A stretch of 64,000 nt of DNA from Aspergillus flavus. Its lineage: Eukaryota; Ascomycota; Eurotiomycetes; Eurotiales; Aspergillaceae. Position 1 is the stretch's first letter; each line of letters starts with the position of its first letter. A program made the position numbers and the translations under genes. Where the stretch lies: the NCBI RefSeq assembly GCF_009017415.1, contig NC_092407.1:4278001-4342000 (forward strand), read 5' to 3'. The notes under the pieces were generated by a model. That model worked only from the letters and a program-made list of their open reading frames with translations. It had not been told where the DNA came from and did not search any database. Below are positions 61,604 through 64,000 of the stretch, one piece after another.

Positions 61604-62598
61604 TCACTTAGTAGCCTTCTTCTTTTTCGCGCTGCGTCGAGCTGCGGTGGCTGCAAAAGCTTCTTCAGGAGGCTCCTCAAACTTCGCCGCTCGTTTCTTG
61701 CCAGGGGCATATTTCTCCTCCAGTTTATCAAAGAATGACTCGGCACGGGAAGCCTGTCGCTGCTGAATCAGAGCTACCAGATCGTTGTCATCCATAGCGG
61801 AGGTCTTCTTTTTCTTTCCCTTCTTCGCCTTGGTTTCCTTTACTTCTTCCTTCTTCTCAAGTTCTTTAGCAGCCTCCTCGGCTTCTTTAGCTTCCTTCTG
61901 CGCACGCTTGAGTCTCTGCTGTCGCTTTCTTTCCGGCTCCTCGGAGTACTTCTTGTACTGCTCCACCTTTCCATCGGCAATCGCCTTGTCAATAATGGCG
62001 CGGAAGCGTTCATCGTCATCAAGCACGTTACACAGCATGACCGACTCATAAATCTTGTCCATATCGCCTCGGTATTTCTCAAACGCCGCGAGCAGGTCGC
62101 CCTCTTCCTCTTCCGAGCCCTGGTACTCCTGCTTGAATTTGTCGAGCGCCTGTACATCGATTGCACTTGAGAACTGTTCCCGATAGAAGTCCGCCCAATT
62201 GAAGTCGTCATCCTCGTCCACTGCCTCGGCGGTACTGCCTGTCAGGTCGAATCGGCGGCGGCGGCGCTCGTCTGACAGAATTGCATAGGCGAAGGCGATC
62301 TGCTGAAACTTCTTGTTTGCTTCTTCTTTTTGATCCTCCGGAGCCTTGTCTATTGTGTTATTAGAATAACGTCACTTTTTCTCAGCTTCCTCATCCTGAG
62401 GCATAAAGTATATAGTACACTCAGCCAAGCATATGTAAAATGGCATTACTCACCAGGATGGTGCTTTAGCGCCAGCTTTCTGTACGCGGATTTGATCTGA
62501 TCGGCAGTCGCATCACCCTTAACCCCCAAGGTCTCATAGAGATCGGTCTCGAGGGGAGCCTCATCAGGGATATCGGGGACGTCATCTTCGTGTGGCAT
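61604..62598 (-). CDS. J-domain protein, DNAJC9-like
   Basis: Exons are 62598-62454 and 62349-61604, with a 104-nt intron, giving 296 residues. The J domain occupies about 19-85: [37 protein letters not shown]. The intron cuts the aspartate codon of the HPD motif (G before, AC after), so HPD exists only after splicing. After the J domain comes the conserved helical part [22 protein letters not shown] and [19 protein letters not shown], then a Lys/Glu-rich coiled coil and a lysine-rich end ([11 protein letters not shown]), probably a nuclear signal. DNAJC9 relatives are nuclear histone H3-H4 co-chaperones that recruit Hsp70. Divergent from the deaminase gene. Confidence 0.88.
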
Positions 62599-62993
62599 AA
62601 TGAGAGGTAGAAAGGAATGTGAAAAGAGATTCAAAAAATAGACAAGGTATCACAGTTCACCGCCTTCCAAAGATCCAATAAGACAGAAAGAGTAGAGAAG
62701 GAATGAGAGCAAAAGACAAGAAAACACAAATAGAAAAGGAGGAGTGAATTGATTCACTGGCAACAGACGCGTTGCGACGCGCCCATTGGAAAACCATTTT
62801 GCTTACCCGATTGGGTTAGAGCTGCCAATGGAGCTCTCCCCGCCTTCGATGTCATTGATCTTGAATCTTATTTCCGTTTAGTGTTTCGCACTTAAATTAT
62901 TTAACCTCGGTCTTCTGATGTATATACGAGTTTGATCTCTTAAATCTCGTTCCCCTCCTTTGTTTATTCTTATTTCTTATCAAACTGAACAAT
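62599..62993. promoter_or_regulatory. Divergent promoter of the J-protein and deaminase genes
   Basis: About 395 bp between the two starts. AT-rich at both ends; no specific factor site recognised. Confidence 0.5.
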
Positions 62994-63662
62994 ATGCAAT
63001 CTCCACACGCCAAATATCTTCGAGAATGCCTCTCTCTGGCTGAGAAATCCCCGCCCCGCCCGACCAACTTTCGCGTCGGCGCCATCCTCGTCTCCCGTAA
63101 AGAAGGCGATTACAAGACCGAAGACGACCGGATCGTCTCGACTGGCTACACGATGGAATTAGCGGGTAATACACATGCAGAGCAGTGCTGTCTGTCCAAT
63201 TACGCTGCAGTACATTCCGTGCCAGAAGACCGCGTGTGGGAGGTATTACCATCTGAACCGGACCGAAAGCTAGTCATGTACGTTACAATGGAGCCATGCG
63301 GGAAGCGACTCTCGGGGAATCTGCCTTGTGTACAGAGGATTATCCGGACTCGTCAGGGGGATCGCAAGGGCATCCAGAAGGTATATTTTGGAGTCAAGGA
63401 GCCGGGGACATTTGTCGGTGGCTCAGAGGGGTGTCAGATGTTGACAGCTGCCGGGATTGATTGGCAGGTTGTCAATGGGTTGGAGAGGGAGATCCTGGAG
63501 GTGGCGGTGGCTGGGCATGAGAATCGTGAGGAGGAGGTCAAGGCCGCATTGGACACAGTTGAAACCAACATAGATGACATCAGTGACGACGAGCGGCGCC
63601 GACAGCAGGAAGCGCAAAGGAATCCAAAGAAAAGAATGATGGAAGCCAACTTGCTCGGCTGA
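62994..63662 (+). CDS. Cytidine/deoxycytidylate-deaminase family protein, probable DRAP deaminase (riboflavin pathway)
   Basis: Single exon, 222 residues. The zinc site is complete: NTHAEQCCLSN gives H61 and E63, and MEPCGKRLSGNLPC gives C102 and C112, with the PCxxRxxGxxPC pattern of riboflavin-type deaminases. Downstream IQKVYFGVKEPGTFVGGSEGCQMLTAAGI matches the substrate-side segment of that group. The likely reaction removes the amino group of 2,5-diamino-6-ribitylamino-pyrimidinone phosphate, as the deaminase half of yeast Rib2 does. Here it stands alone without the pseudouridine-synthase half, which is usual in filamentous fungi. The C-terminal 50 residues are charged and probably disordered (DDISDDERRRQQEAQ). 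Another small-molecule deaminase is possible. Confidence 0.8.
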   Translation: MQSPHAKYLRECLSLAEKSPPRPTNFRVGAILVSRKEGDYKTEDDRIVSTGYTMELAGNTHAEQCCLSNYAAVHSVPEDRVWEVLPSEPDRKLVMYVTMEPCGKRLSGNLPCVQRIIRTRQGDRKGIQKVYFGVKEPGTFVGGSEGCQMLTAAGIDWQVVNGLEREILEVAVAGHENREEEVKAALDTVETNIDDISDDERRRQQEAQRNPKKRMMEANLLG

Positions 63663-64000
63663 TCCTGCAGTCCTAGCACGAGTATACATGCAATATTATG
63701 ACCGATCATGAATGATAGAGATACGTATTTTACATACAGCTATGGCCCCTCGCGTAAAACGCAGTCACATGCCTCGACAATCATTCCGACTCTTCCAAGC
63801 TTTACGGTCAGCAGTTATTTATCCCTGCGCCGAGAAGGATTTAGTTATCTGCAGCTTTCTCTTGGCATTGATGGCATCGATTGTGGTTGAGCTGCAGTCT
63901 CCATTATCTTATCTTACCCCACATCTTTTCCGCCGGAAAAGGCCGTCTCCAGGGATTTTGGCTGGAAACTACCTCAATATTGTACCCAATGTCGAGACAG
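63663..64000. other. 3' region at the window edge, no gene seen
   Basis: One 60-codon ORF (63708-63890) is not supported. Next gene presumably begins outside the window. Confidence 0.5.

Overview
The window looks like nuclear DNA of a filamentous ascomycete, most likely an Aspergillus or a close relative in the Eurotiales. The evidence is short GT-AG introns (about 48-168 nt) in most genes, genes packed on both strands, fungal-specific families (medusa-type regulator, fused tryptophan synthase, WSC protein, WD-free GYF protein, fungal Spc24 and Med21), and pyrimidine-rich tracts ahead of starts. No bacterial, plasmid, viral, rRNA, tRNA or CRISPR feature was seen. Gene models were spliced by hand. 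Each complete model given with exons adds up to a whole number of codons.

Left part (1-25 kb). Accessory genes and broken genes are mixed with a core block. From the left: a damaged Zn2Cys6-type regulator fragment; a peroxisomal enoyl-CoA isomerase (ECI1-like, C-terminal HKL); a broken kinase-like gene; the C-terminal remnant of an NRPS-like reductase; a small membrane ORF; a glucooligosaccharide-oxidase-like flavoenzyme; and a secreted WSC protein in a gene-poor stretch. Then comes a compact core block: Med21, RRG7, Spc24, FIS1 and a RING E3 ligase. After it lie an amidohydrolase, a class V aminotransferase-like PLP enzyme and an SRPK-type kinase pseudogene.

Middle (26-49 kb). A 1554-residue GYF-domain protein with a three-exon-plus 5' structure; an MDR-family oxidoreductase ending in SKL (peroxisomal signal); an unrecognised two-exon gene; then about 13 kb with no supportable protein gene, carrying a repeated TACGGAGTA motif, a perfect 24-bp palindrome and a 40-nt T tract. 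This desert ends at medA, the medusa developmental regulator, and probably holds its long promoter and leader.

Right part (49-64 kb). Housekeeping genes: medA, tryptophan synthase (trpB/TRP5) with a CpcA/Gcn4-type site in its promoter, V-ATPase subunit B with nine exons including one of 20 nt, a large universal-stress-domain protein, a DNAJC9-like J protein, and a riboflavin-pathway type deaminase.

I did not find a convincing new multi-gene system. The most useful leads are the desert upstream of medA with its repeat motif, four introns whose length is a multiple of three and which contain no stop (easily missed by gene callers), the microexon in the V-ATPase gene, and the cluster of decaying genes in the first 25 kb.
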